From Litorimonas sp051251645 (lineage in GTDB: Bacteria > Pseudomonadota > Alphaproteobacteria > Caulobacterales > Maricaulaceae), in contig JBPOEY010000014.1 of NCBI GenBank assembly GCA_051251645.1, forward strand, positions 1 through 26,966: a stretch of 26,966 nucleotides of DNA. Reading direction: 5' to 3'. This document shows positions 8,381-15,608 of this stretch, piece by piece; position 1 is the first letter of the stretch; every line of letters begins with the position of its first letter. The position numbers were made by a program, and so were the translations under genes. Below the pieces are notes generated by a model that worked only from the letters and a program-made list of their open reading frames with translations, was not told the DNA's origin and searched no databases.

Positions 8381-8453
8381 ATTCCTTTCGTCCCAGGAAT
8401 TCGCGGAAACTGCCGTTGGCGACATGGTAACCCCCCAACACCCAGCCAACGGC
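8381..8453 (+). promoter_or_regulatory. Structured hsp20 leader: small hairpin plus terminator-like hairpin
   Basis: ATTCCT (8381-8386) pairs with AGGAAT (8395-8400). GCCGTTGGC (8412-8420) pairs perfectly with GCCAACGGC (8445-8453) across a 24-base loop, and the second arm is followed directly by ATTTTTT. This is the layout of an intrinsic terminator, yet it sits only about 12 bases before the ribosome binding site of hsp20. It could be an attenuator or a temperature-responsive leader. It does not match a known ROSE or fourU element that I can recognise. Confidence 0.5.
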
Positions 8454-8478
8454 ATTTTTTATAACAAAGGAGAGCAAG

Positions 8479-8988
8479 ATGCTTGGAAAGTCTACGAATG
8501 TTCCCATCACCCGAGACAATCATTCTGCAACACGTTTGCCGACCCCTTGGTCCGGGTTTGGCAGCTTGCGCGATGAAATGGAAAGACTGTTTGACAGTTT
8601 CGAGCCGCGTCTTTGGTTTGATCGACCAACGGTGACAAGTGAACGCGCATTCCCACTCTGTCCTGCGATTGACTTGATCGAGAGCGACAAAGGGTATGCG
8701 ATTACCGCCGAACTGCCGGGATTGGAGCCTGATGCGATCCACGTGAAGATCAGCAACGGCACTCTGACAATCAGTGGTGAAAAATCGGATGAGAAAAGTG
8801 AAGAAGACGCCAATTATCACCTCAGCGAGCGACGTTGGGGAAGTTTTCAGAGAACTGTTCGAATGCCGGAAAATGTTGAGCAGGACAAGATTGACGCGCA
8901 GTTTGCGAAAGGAGTTCTCACGATTCACATACCGAAATCGAAGGCAGCACTGGCCTCGGAAAAAACGATCGCGGTCAAGGCCGCCTGA
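8479..8988 (+). CDS. Small heat-shock protein, Hsp20/alpha-crystallin family
   Basis: A 169-aa ATP-independent cytoplasmic chaperone that holds unfolding proteins. The N-terminal arm carries the amphipathic segment SLRDEMERLFDSF. The alpha-crystallin domain spans about residues 58-155, with PAIDLIESDKGYAITAELPG, the ISGEKSDEK strand, RRWGSFQRTVRMPE and the signature AKGVLTIHIPK, followed by a short tail. The start has AAAGGAG 6-7 bases upstream. A perfect FNR-type box and a structured leader precede it, so oxygen-linked control is likely. The phosphoribosyltransferase gene follows within a few bases, implying one transcript. Pairing of an Hsp20 with such a phosphoribosyltransferase is also seen in the mycobacterial DosR regulon (HspX region). 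Confidence 0.95.
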   Translation: MLGKSTNVPITRDNHSATRLPTPWSGFGSLRDEMERLFDSFEPRLWFDRPTVTSERAFPLCPAIDLIESDKGYAITAELPGLEPDAIHVKISNGTLTISGEKSDEKSEEDANYHLSERRWGSFQRTVRMPENVEQDKIDAQFAKGVLTIHIPKSKAALASEKTIAVKAA

Positions 8989-8992
8989 GGCG

Positions 8993-9793
8993 GTGGAGGC
9001 GCCCTTTTTCCAAGACAGGGCGGACGCAGCGAAGCAATTGATTGCCGCGCTTCCGCCCGACATTGACGGCACATGGTTGGTGCTGGGTTTGCCGCGCGGA
9101 GGTGTGCCCATCGCGGCTGCGATAGCGCAGCATCTTGGAGCCGAACTCGGCGTGGTGATCGTACGCAAGGTAGGGGCACCAGGGAACCCAGAGCTCGCGG
9201 TTGCGGCCATTACAGGTCCGGGCGAAGATGAGATCGCAATAAACAGACCTGTGCAGAAACTTTGCGGGCTGTCTGATATGGACGTCCGTAAGCTATCAAT
9301 CCAACCGGTGCAGGAAGTTGAAGCGCGTCGGCGCTTATGGGTACAGCCAAAGGCTTCAGCGGTGTGGCGGGGTCGGGACATTTTGATTGTCGATGATGGA
9401 GCCGCAACAGGCACAACGCTGGAAGCCGCTGTTGCGGCGGTTAAAAATCAGAAAGCAAAGACAATAACTGTGGCTCTTCCTGTTGCGTTATCGGGCGCTC
9501 TCGACCGACTGGACGTGATGGATGTACGCTTTGTCTGCCTCCACCGCAGCGACCATTTGGCTTCCGTTGGTGGTGCCTATAACGATTTTCCGCAAGTCAG
9601 TGACCAGCAAGTCAGCGATCTCCTATCGCGGCAAAGAGTACGTGGCGTGTTCCAGCAAAAAAAATACAAGAAAAAGCCACGACGATGCCTTTTTTTTTTT
9701 GGTAACATGATCGTGACTGAAGGCGTTACAACTGTATGGAAAAATACTCAATCCTTGTCGTCGAAGACGACGCAGACGTCCGAAAAGCGTTGA
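8993..9793 (+). CDS. Phosphoribosyltransferase-fold protein with abnormal C-terminal extension
   Basis: PRTase-fold protein of the kind found near stress genes (Rv0571c-like). Visible are LGLPRGGVPIAAAIAQ, VRKVGAPGNPELAVAAI and the PRPP-binding loop DILIVDDGAATGTTLEAA. The substrate is unknown. The probable start is GTG 8993, four bases after the hsp20 stop, placing FFQDRADAAKQL at the N-terminus as in relatives; its ribosome site is poor, so coupling to hsp20 is likely. The recognisable domain ends near 9640 (YNDFPQVSDQQVSDLL). The frame then reads through A8 and T11 tracts and runs 58 bases into the response regulator gene. A one-base shift at either tract would stop it at 9705 or 9710. The tail is therefore either a sequence indel or slippage product; the enzymatic domain itself is secure. 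Confidence 0.8.
   Translation: MEAPFFQDRADAAKQLIAALPPDIDGTWLVLGLPRGGVPIAAAIAQHLGAELGVVIVRKVGAPGNPELAVAAITGPGEDEIAINRPVQKLCGLSDMDVRKLSIQPVQEVEARRRLWVQPKASAVWRGRDILIVDDGAATGTTLEAAVAAVKNQKAKTITVALPVALSGALDRLDVMDVRFVCLHRSDHLASVGGAYNDFPQVSDQQVSDLLSRQRVRGVFQQKKYKKKPRRCLFFFGNMIVTEGVTTVWKNTQSLSSKTTQTSEKR
9657..9700 (+). terminator. A8/T11 low-complexity tract, possible terminator or slippage site
   Basis: Eight A (9657-9664), a second A-rich run, then eleven T (9690-9700). AAAAAG can pair with CTTTTT around the loop between them, and the long T run resembles the end of an intrinsic terminator after the hsp20-phosphoribosyltransferase unit. It lies 36 bases before the response regulator start. The runs are also prime places for polymerase slippage or sequencing indels. 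Confidence 0.4.
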
Positions 9794-10440
9794 ACCTCGG
9801 TCTTACGTCTGAGGGCTACAATGTCTTTGAAGCATGTGATCGTGAGTCACTGCTTGACTGTGTTCAGAAGCACCAGGTGTCAATTATTACACTTGACCTA
9901 AACTTGGGTGGTGAAGACGGCTTTGAACTCGCACGTGAGGTCCGCAGCCAGCTCAATGTGCCCGTCATCATGATTTCCGGCCGGACCGAGCCATACGATC
10001 GCGTTCGCGGACTCGAGCTTGGCGCTGATGATTACATCGTGAAGCCATTTCACCTTCAAGAGGTCATTCTCAGAATAAAGAAAACGATAGAACGGTATCA
10101 GTCGAGCATTCATCCGCCGTCAAAGGTCTTGTTCGATCGCAGTGAACTGGATCTGAAACACAAAATCGCCCGGCATATGGATGGATCACCTTTGGACCTG
10201 ACCGAGATGGAAATGAAGCTACTGGAACTTTTCGTAAGTCACCCGCACCGTGTCCTCAGTCGAGATGAAATATCGAATGCTTTGCATGGCCGCAATTGGT
10301 CGCCTTACGACCGAACCATCGATGGGCATGTCGCACGGCTACGGCGGAAGATTGAGACGCCGGGTAACGGACCGCTATTGATCCGTTCTGTTCGGGGGGT
10401 GGGTTATGTGTTCAATGGCGAAGTCACTCCTTCTGCTTAG
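9736..10440 (+). CDS. OmpR/PhoB-type response regulator
   Basis: A 234-aa two-domain DNA-binding regulator. The receiver domain (residues 1-120) has the acidic pocket VVEDD (Glu10-Asp12), the phosphoacceptor Asp54 in ITLDLNLGGEDG, MISGR, and the conserved Lys in DDYIVKPF. The winged-helix output domain occupies about 135-230, with LDLTEMEMKLLELF, the recognition segment SPYDRTIDGHVARLRRKIE and IRSVRGVGYVF. The start MEKYSILVVED is the normal family start, although the GAAGG upstream is rather distant (about 12 bases). The gene ends inside the convergent hybrid histidine kinase gene (17-base tail overlap), so the two may be partners, but such proximity does not prove it. Confidence 0.92.
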   Translation: MEKYSILVVEDDADVRKALNLGLTSEGYNVFEACDRESLLDCVQKHQVSIITLDLNLGGEDGFELAREVRSQLNVPVIMISGRTEPYDRVRGLELGADDYIVKPFHLQEVILRIKKTIERYQSSIHPPSKVLFDRSELDLKHKIARHMDGSPLDLTEMEMKLLELFVSHPHRVLSRDEISNALHGRNWSPYDRTIDGHVARLRRKIETPGNGPLLIRSVRGVGYVFNGEVTPSA

Positions 10441-12373
10441 CAGACTTCAGCGCCCGCGCTACCGCCTGTGCCAGAGTCGCCAGAGAATAGGGTTTCTTGA
10501 GCAATTCGACGCTTTTCCCGCCCTTCGGTCGACCTCGACGCTGCTTTGAGGTGTGACCGGTGGTCAGCAGGATGGCCATCTCGGGAAATCGAGCCTCGAC
10601 CAGCTCGCCCAGATCAAATCCTGAAACCGCACCCGGCATCACGATATCCGAAAATACCAGATCGACGGGCTCACCTTGATTCAAAATATCGAGCGCGGCA
10701 TCCCCATTGGACGCCTCGATCACAGCGTATCCCAATGCTTCGAGGCGTTTCAAATTCGCCTCGCGCACCATATGGTCATCCTCGACAACCAGCACAAGCT
10801 CCCCGTCTCCAAGCGGCATCGCTTCCCTGTACTCGCGATCCGCAGGGTGGCCATTCGCAATAGGCACGAACAACGACACTTTTGTACCCTGCCCCGGCGC
10901 GGATTGGATCGACATGAAACCGTGAATACGCGCGATGGCATTCGCGACACTGGTCAGCCCGAGCCCAGTACCAAGTTCAGGCGCTTTGCTCGTGAAAAAA
11001 GGCTCTCGCGCGCGCTCAAGCTGCAATTTTGTCATGCCGATCCCGGTGTCTGACACACTGATTTCCAGAAAGTCGCCGGGTCGGCCATCTTCGAGTTCCA
11101 TTGCCGTCTTGGCATCGAGTTCAACTTCACTGGTCGAGATTGTGATAGCACCGCCCTTGGGCTGGGCATCACGCGCGTTGATCACCAGGTTCAGAAGCGC
11201 GCCGTCCAGTTCTGCGGGGTCCACGCGGATGCACAGATCCTTCGCGCCGGGCGCAAATTTCAACGTAACGTGTTCGTTCAACAAACGCTCGAGCATTTCC
11301 CAGATTTTTATTATATGTTCGTCAAGCCGGATCAACTGCGGCGTGGTTTGCCTTTGCCCAGAAAGCGCCAGAAGTTTTCTGTTGAACGATCCGCCCAATT
11401 CGGCCGCACTGATGGAATTCTTCAAAAGTTGGTTTGTTTCTTTGTCTGAAACACGCCGCATTGCCAGCTCGACATTGGCAAGGATTACAGACAAAAGATT
11501 GTTGAAATCATGCGCGATAATGCCGGCGATGCGGCCGATCGATTCCACGTTTTGCACCCTTGCAATGGACGCCTTCAATTCATCCCGCTCTGTTTGATCA
11601 AGCAGGATGCCAACAAAGCCGGACGGTTTTTCACCGTCATCTTCGCTGTCAAATAGGATGCGACCGAAAAATTGCATTTTACGCGACTTCCCGGAGACGA
11701 TTGGTTCGAGATCCCACTTGAACACGCCACTGCCTTCGGGAACGCGCACACGATGCAAGGCCTGACGAAAAGCATCCTCGTCTACTGGTTTGAGTAGCTC
11801 GATCCAGCTATCCAAGTCAGTCGGTATCTCACTTTCATCCAGTCCGAGCATTTTCATGAAATACGGACTGGCGGTGGTTTCACCCGCCTCGCGATTCCAC
11901 ACGACGATCCCAGCCTCCAACGCGTCAATAACGAGCTGCAACCGCGCTTCGTTTGTGCTCATCTTTGCCTCTGCCCTTGTCTGCCCGGTGGTGTCTTCGG
12001 AAAAAAGCACGATCCCTGCGACGTCGCCCTGTGCGTCGTTCACGGGTTTGATGTGCCATCGCTCCCACCTTGGCTGGCCTTGGACGATTTCAAGCCGAAC
12101 CTTGTCTAACGTGACTTCTTCACCAGCCAGAGCGCGACGATGCGCGTCCATGACTTGCGCGGGCAGATTGGGGAAAACGTCATTGTAGCATACACCCACG
12201 AGATCGCGGTCGCCGGTCCCGAGACGGTCCACCCATGCGCGCGACCAGGCCACATATCGCATGTCAAGATCGAACATTGCCACGGCCACCGGCGCGTCCG
12301 AAATGAACGTCGCGACCCAGTCTTTCATGTTGTCCGAGGACACCCAACACTTTGTTTTTGCGCTTTCAGTCAT
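10424..12373 (-). CDS. Hybrid histidine kinase: PAS-PAS-HisKA-HATPase-REC
   Basis: A 649-aa soluble sensor kinase without membrane segments. Two PAS domains occupy about residues 15-130 (DAPVAVAMFDLDMRYVAWS) and 140-265 (DALEAGIVVWNREAG). The dimerisation domain carries the phosphoacceptor His288 in GIIAHDFNNLLS. The ATP-binding domain shows NLVINARDA, VSDTGIGM, the FFTS segment and GTGLGLTSV. The C-terminal receiver (about 525-649) has VVEDDH, phosphoacceptor Asp576 in VFSDIVMPG, and the Lys in LLKKPYS. It belongs to the HDFNNLL class of hybrid kinases, for which cytosolic sensing is usual. No cofactor-binding residues are assigned. ATG 12373 (MTESAKTK) was chosen as the most natural start; its ribosome site is weak. 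It is divergent from the Crp/Fnr gene with a 161-base gap and convergent on the response regulator. Confidence 0.9.
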   Translation of the reverse strand: MTESAKTKCWVSSDNMKDWVATFISDAPVAVAMFDLDMRYVAWSRAWVDRLGTGDRDLVGVCYNDVFPNLPAQVMDAHRRALAGEEVTLDKVRLEIVQGQPRWERWHIKPVNDAQGDVAGIVLFSEDTTGQTRAEAKMSTNEARLQLVIDALEAGIVVWNREAGETTASPYFMKMLGLDESEIPTDLDSWIELLKPVDEDAFRQALHRVRVPEGSGVFKWDLEPIVSGKSRKMQFFGRILFDSEDDGEKPSGFVGILLDQTERDELKASIARVQNVESIGRIAGIIAHDFNNLLSVILANVELAMRRVSDKETNQLLKNSISAAELGGSFNRKLLALSGQRQTTPQLIRLDEHIIKIWEMLERLLNEHVTLKFAPGAKDLCIRVDPAELDGALLNLVINARDAQPKGGAITISTSEVELDAKTAMELEDGRPGDFLEISVSDTGIGMTKLQLERAREPFFTSKAPELGTGLGLTSVANAIARIHGFMSIQSAPGQGTKVSLFVPIANGHPADREYREAMPLGDGELVLVVEDDHMVREANLKRLEALGYAVIEASNGDAALDILNQGEPVDLVFSDIVMPGAVSGFDLGELVEARFPEMAILLTTGHTSKQRRGRPKGGKSVELLKKPYSLATLAQAVARALKSAKQKE

Positions 12374-12416
12374 GGTCGTCTTGGCTAGCTTTCGTCTTCC
12401 GTAGGACATCTCGCGC

Positions 12417-12434
12417 ACAATTCTACACAATTCT
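12417..12434. repeat. Tandem ACAATTCT repeats in the kinase/Crp-Fnr divergent region
   Basis: ACAATTCT occurs at 12417-12424 and again at 12427-12434, exactly one helical turn (10 bp) apart, and a similar TCAATTCT follows at about 12479. The repeats lie in the 161-base gap between two divergent regulatory genes, so an operator is plausible. No FNR-type palindrome was found in this gap. Confidence 0.35.
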
Positions 12435-12534
12435 CGACACCAAGTCCCGGTCTTTGAACCCTAAGCTTTACTTGGGTGAATCAATTCTGAACTGGCGGGT
12501 CTCCACTCGCCGGAAAGCACAGGGAGTGACCGCA

Positions 12535-13383
12535 ATGAGCGATTCCACGAATACAGTAAAACATGTATCGAGTTGTTGTGTTTCCTGTGATGTGCGTTGC
12601 AATGGGTTCTGCAAGTTACTGGTTGGTCTTAACACGACCCTCCAAGAGCGAAGTCAACCAGCAAGTTATAAACAATACGCCGAGCTCTTGCTTCAAGGAG
12701 GGAAAGCCAACAGCGTCGGTATTATTAGATCGGGTCTGGTCAAGGTTGTTTTGCTTAATGAAGATGGTGACCATCAGGTACTTCAGATTCTGAAACGTGG
12801 CCAGCTCATTGGAGACCCGTGCAAAGACCTGAATGCATTTTCATGGGAAGCTGCCACCGAAACAGATGTGTGCTGGATCCAGCGTTCCACGCTTGATGTC
12901 GTTATGCGTGAGCAACCCCAAGCGTATAAAGCCTACTTGGAAGTTATCACACGTCAACTTGAAGAAAACAGGCTCTGGTCTGCCTCCATGCGGGGAAGGA
13001 ATACGGTACAACGAATTGCATACTGGCTAGTTCAACAAGTGCCTGGTCTTCACGACGGCGCTGGTGCAATTATACAAATCGCACTCACGCGTCGTGACCT
13101 TGCATCGCTGCTGGATATGACTGTCGAAACGCTCTGTCGTGGACTTTACCAATTGTCTGACCGTGATATGATCCGCCTTAGGAGCCCACAGGACATCGAA
13201 TTACGCAACATCAATAAACTACGACAGTTCGCGCGCTGCTCTGATGATCAGATACATGATGCCTTTGAACTCCGCGAGTCTATGGCCGCCGCGAACTCTC
13301 CTTTCTGCATTTCCACCGTATCATACATAAAAAATGATGCGTTGCACATGAAAAGACTTCAACCGCTTCAATCTAGTCTTTAA
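12535..13383 (+). CDS. Crp/Fnr-family regulator with N-terminal cysteine cluster
   Basis: A 282-aa transcription factor. The N-terminus has cysteines at 14, 15, 18, 22 and 26, with further cysteines in the sensor domain (GDPCKDL and TDVCWIQ), which suggests an oxygen-labile Fe-S cluster as in FNR. The cyclic-nucleotide-binding-like beta-roll spans about 45-160 (SVGIIRSGLVKVV, GQLIGDP), followed by the long dimer helix. The HTH near residues 180-225 (LTRRDLASLLDMTVETLCRGLYQL) keeps the Glu and Arg that in FNR read TTGAT half-sites, with Cys in place of the usual Ser. The start has GGGAG 8-9 bases upstream. Perfect or near-perfect FNR boxes elsewhere in this window make it the likely local regulator. 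It is longer than usual FNR (about 240-250 aa) at the C-terminus. Confidence 0.9.
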   Translation: MSDSTNTVKHVSSCCVSCDVRCNGFCKLLVGLNTTLQERSQPASYKQYAELLLQGGKANSVGIIRSGLVKVVLLNEDGDHQVLQILKRGQLIGDPCKDLNAFSWEAATETDVCWIQRSTLDVVMREQPQAYKAYLEVITRQLEENRLWSASMRGRNTVQRIAYWLVQQVPGLHDGAGAIIQIALTRRDLASLLDMTVETLCRGLYQLSDRDMIRLRSPQDIELRNINKLRQFARCSDDQIHDAFELRESMAAANSPFCISTVSYIKNDALHMKRLQPLQSSL

Positions 13384-13392
13384 CAGACGGGA

Positions 13393-13398
13393 TATAAT
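13393..13398 (+). promoter_or_regulatory. Candidate -10 element for the microprotein gene
   Basis: A perfect TATAAT lies 69 bases before the microprotein start codon and just after the Crp/Fnr stop. No good -35 hexamer lies 16-18 bases upstream, so the promoter, if real, would need an activator or a different sigma factor. Confidence 0.3.
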
Positions 13399-13466
13399 TG
13401 ATGACTGCCTTCACAATTTGTAGAATCTTGTTGACGGGTAAGACCCAATCAAGAAAGGAGACAAGA

Positions 13467-13577
13467 ATGGCAGACCCCAAGTCAAAGCCGAAGCCGTCAA
13501 AGCCAAGCAGCAAACCTGCTCCGTCGACTGCAAAACCAGCAAAACCGGCCTCCCAACAAAAGGCCGAGCCGAAATGA
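13467..13577 (+). CDS. 36-aa Lys/Pro-rich microprotein
   Basis: A very short gene with its own signals: AAGGAG sits 7 bases before the ATG, and a strong hairpin starts 5 bases after the stop. The product has 9 Lys, 9 Pro, 6 Ser, 6 Ala and only two acidic residues, with six Lys-Pro dipeptides (it begins MADPKSKPKPSKPSSKPAP). Such composition predicts an extended, disordered, strongly basic peptide like the tails of histone H1-like bacterial proteins, so binding to nucleic acid or polyanions (DNA, RNA, polyphosphate, membrane surface) is conceivable but unproven. It lies between the Crp/Fnr gene and the universal stress protein gene, all on the plus strand. I do not recognise a named family. 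The Shine-Dalgarno, clean frame and hairpin make chance unlikely. Confidence 0.65.
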   Translation: MADPKSKPKPSKPSSKPAPSTAKPAKPASQQKAEPK

Positions 13578-13581
13578 AAAG

Positions 13582-13608
13582 AGTGCCACTCCAATACGGG
13601 GTGGCACT
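13582..13608 (+). terminator. Hairpin after the microprotein gene
   Basis: AGTGCCACTCC (13582-13592) and GGGGTGGCACT (13598-13608) pair over 11 bp with one G-T wobble and a 5-base loop, followed by TCTAATTAAAAT. The T run is weak, so it may be a partial terminator or a 3' stabiliser that sets the ratio of microprotein to stress protein message. Confidence 0.6.
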
Positions 13609-13644
13609 TCTAATTAAAATAACCTGAAAAGAGGAATTTCGGAA

Positions 13645-14478
13645 ATGACAATCAAGACAATCGCCTTGATCATATTTGATTCAGCTGAAGCCGAATGGCT
13701 TATCAGGAAATGTGCACCTTTGGCAATCTCTCTTGATGCGCATGTGACGGGTCTGCACTCTTTTTCCCATATTGTATTTTACGACGGAATGGCCGCCGAT
13801 CCCATGTTTTATGCAACGCATCAAGAATGGGAAGAAAAAGAGTCCGACAAGATCCAGAACCTTTTTGACGAGACGATGCGCAAGAACGACGTGCGTGCAG
13901 AGTTTCGCCGACAAGACGCCATTTACGGCAGTGAACCTTTCCTTCTTGCAGGTGCCCGAGGGGCAGATTTGGTTGTCATGGGAACTAACGGTTCGGGCAA
14001 TCGCTCCCCGGATGATCAAGCCTTGGCAGAACGGGTGATACGCAACCTTGGACGACCGGTGCTTATTCTGTCACCGAAGGCCGAGTTCGTTGCCCCGTTT
14101 GAGCGCCTCGCAATGGGCTGGAGTGAGACACGCGAAGCCACACGCGCTGCTCACGACGCCGTCGAATTGGCAAAACCCGGCGCAAACATCAATCTGATTT
14201 CTCTGCTTGCGCACGCAGGTGACGAAACGTCTGGGGCTGATAGTCGGGAAGACCTCGCCTCTGCATTCGACAGGCGTGGGTATAAAGTGACAACGACAGA
14301 TAGAATGGCGACGGTTGATCATCGAGGAGATGAACTGCTCCGCGCAGCCGCAGAGTTTGATGCGGACCTCCTGGTCGCAGGGGCCTTCGGGCATTCCCAG
14401 TTTTATGACTTCGTGATCGGTGCTGTTACCAGCCGGCTTCTCAAAAAGGCGGAACTTCCGGTTTTACTATCGCGCTAA
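13645..14478 (+). CDS. Universal stress protein, tandem UspA domains
   Basis: A 277-aa protein with two UspA-like domains. Domain 1 (about 1-145) starts IKTIALIIFDSAEAEWLI and ends with VVMGTNGSGNRS then VIRNLGRPVLIL, resembling the GxxG(9x)G(S/T) nucleotide-binding motif in degenerate form. Domain 2 (about 150-277) ends LLVAGAFGHSQFYDFVIGAVTSRLLKKAELPVLLSR, the common motif of paired USPs. These proteins are induced in stasis or hypoxia and are thought to bind ATP or signal; the precise role here is unknown. The start has GAGGA about 8 bases upstream. It lies downstream of the Crp/Fnr regulator and the microprotein. No FNR palindrome was found directly before it. Confidence 0.92.
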   Translation: MTIKTIALIIFDSAEAEWLIRKCAPLAISLDAHVTGLHSFSHIVFYDGMAADPMFYATHQEWEEKESDKIQNLFDETMRKNDVRAEFRRQDAIYGSEPFLLAGARGADLVVMGTNGSGNRSPDDQALAERVIRNLGRPVLILSPKAEFVAPFERLAMGWSETREATRAAHDAVELAKPGANINLISLLAHAGDETSGADSREDLASAFDRRGYKVTTTDRMATVDHRGDELLRAAAEFDADLLVAGAFGHSQFYDFVIGAVTSRLLKKAELPVLLSR

Positions 14479-14824
14479 AGGGCGGCCTTTTTGTGACCGC
14501 TTCAGAGGTATACCAAACAGGTCACTCGCATCGGAATGATGCCTGCGCTCAGCAGCTTGTTCGTGTTTAATGTTACGACAGGAAAAAACGGGCGGGCAAC
14601 TATTACGATCTCCCCTGCTTTGTGGTCCGCGGCCAAGTCTGTCGTCGGTGCAGGCAAAGAAACTCCGATCGTTCTCTAATATTCAAAGTTTGTACAATTT
14701 TTTTTGACAGTATTTGCTGCGTATGTTGCAACAGCATATGCACAAGCTATTGAGAATAATTTGGAATGAACCGGGCTGAAACCTAAGTTCCGACCTCCGT
14801 TGAGTCTTTGGAAGAATACCACGA
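14479..14824. other. 346-base intergenic region after the universal stress protein
   Basis: AAAGG/CCTTT with a GCGG loop (14477-14490) followed by two more T is a weak hairpin at the stop of the stress protein gene. A plus-strand frame from ATG 14536 to TAA 14679 would give 47 residues (MMPALSSLFVFNVTTG...) but has no ribosome binding site and no recognised relative; it could be a remnant. A TTGACA at 14704-14709 follows a T run, but no -10 lies at proper spacing. The 8-bp palindromes GTTGCAAC and GCATATGC lie at about 14725-14742. The region ends at the stop of the YqjE-like gene. Confidence 0.4.
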
Positions 14825-15223
14825 TCAGTCCTTCTTTTGAGCGTCTTGATCAGACAACAACAATGCCAAACCTGCCGCGATTACACTCGTGGCTATAAGC
14901 ATTAATTTCAGTGCTTTTTTGTTTCTGAGACCGGAAAGACCCACTTTGGTCATAGCTGCGATCAACCGTGCGTCAGATCGTTCGATACCTGCCTGCTCAG
15001 GTGAAGATAAAACGGACAATCTCTGGATCAACACAGAAAAAAACGCGAGCCCAGAAAGTATAGCCGCCATAGCCAGAAAGGCCCCGCCCAACCCAAGAGC
15101 GCGACCCAATATCGCAATGCTGCCGGCAATCAGGCAAACCCAAGCAGACAAGCAAAGGATCGCGATGGAGGCTAAGGCCATAGCCCTACGCGCGGGCGCT
15201 CGAATGGCATTACGTAGGTTCAT
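14825..15223 (-). CDS. YqjE-like (holin-superfamily/DUF1469-type) membrane protein
   Basis: A 132-aa inner-membrane protein with two adjacent hydrophobic spans (about 17-40 and 43-67), a soluble stretch with charged residues (SPEQAGIERSDARLIAAM), and a third C-terminal span (about 106-124, LMLIATSVIAAGLALLL) ending in a charged tail. Size, layout and position straight after an ElaB/YqjD-like gene match the yqjD-yqjE pair of enterobacteria. No enzymatic motif is visible; a role in membrane organisation during stress is a guess. It starts 12 bases after the stop of the preceding gene, with a weak ribosome site, so coupled translation is likely. Confidence 0.7.
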   Translation of the reverse strand: MNLRNAIRAPARRAMALASIAILCLSAWVCLIAGSIAILGRALGLGGAFLAMAAILSGLAFFSVLIQRLSVLSSPEQAGIERSDARLIAAMTKVGLSGLRNKKALKLMLIATSVIAAGLALLLSDQDAQKKD

Positions 15224-15235
15224 TCAGCTTGACCG

Positions 15236-15580
15236 TCAGTGGTTTCGACGCGCAAGCATGCCCAAGATCAGACTAAAACCGATAACACCCAGCAACCCTC
15301 CGGCCCACGCGCCTGGATGTTCGCGAACGCTGCTTTCGATGTTTTTTTCAAGTTGTGCGACACGTTTTTCCAAGACATCCATAGCATGACGTCCTTGGCG
15401 CATCAAATTTTCGGATTGCTCTTCCAATTCCTCACCAACAACATCAAGTCTTTTTTTGCCTAATTTTTTCAGAAGCTTGCCAAGTTCCTGAACAGCGCCG
15501 CGCACTTCTCGAAGATCAGCGCTTAGTTCATCTGAAGCCGCTTCAGATAAGTCGGCAGTCTTCATAATATCTTCCGCCAT
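15236..15580 (-). CDS. ElaB/YqjD-like (DUF883) membrane-anchored ribosome-associated protein
   Basis: A 114-aa protein with an N-terminal coiled-coil-prone helix (ELSADLREVRGAVQELGKLLKKLGKK and EKRVAQLEKNIESSV) and a single C-terminal transmembrane segment with the family's hallmark REHPGAWAGGLLGVIGFSLILG, ending ARRNH. E. coli YqjD and ElaB are tail-anchored, bind stationary-phase ribosomes and are RpoS-controlled; a similar role in holding inactive ribosomes at the membrane is inferred. ATG 15580 was chosen because AAAGGAG lies 8 bases upstream; the frame extends 18 codons further without support. The gene lies between the BON gene and the YqjE-like gene on the same strand. The HPF homologue further right would serve the same ribosome-hibernation theme. 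Confidence 0.85.
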   Translation of the reverse strand: MAEDIMKTADLSEAASDELSADLREVRGAVQELGKLLKKLGKKRLDVVGEELEEQSENLMRQGRHAMDVLEKRVAQLEKNIESSVREHPGAWAGGLLGVIGFSLILGMLARRNH

Positions 15581-15608
15581 GTCAGTCGCTCCTTTCACGA
15601 GGCAGGCA

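Noticed and set aside
8308..9414. Minus-strand 368-codon frame opposite hsp20 and the phosphoribosyltransferase
   Set aside because: Both plus-strand proteins carry unmistakable family motifs over the same bases, so this is a shadow frame.
12471..12483. TTG...ATCAA half-palindrome before the Crp/Fnr gene, possible autoregulation site
   Set aside because: The spacing between TTG and CAA is one base short and only the right half matches; not enough to call a site.
14704..14709. TTGACA as a -35 element
   Set aside because: No acceptable -10 hexamer lies 16-18 bases downstream and no supported plus-strand gene follows.
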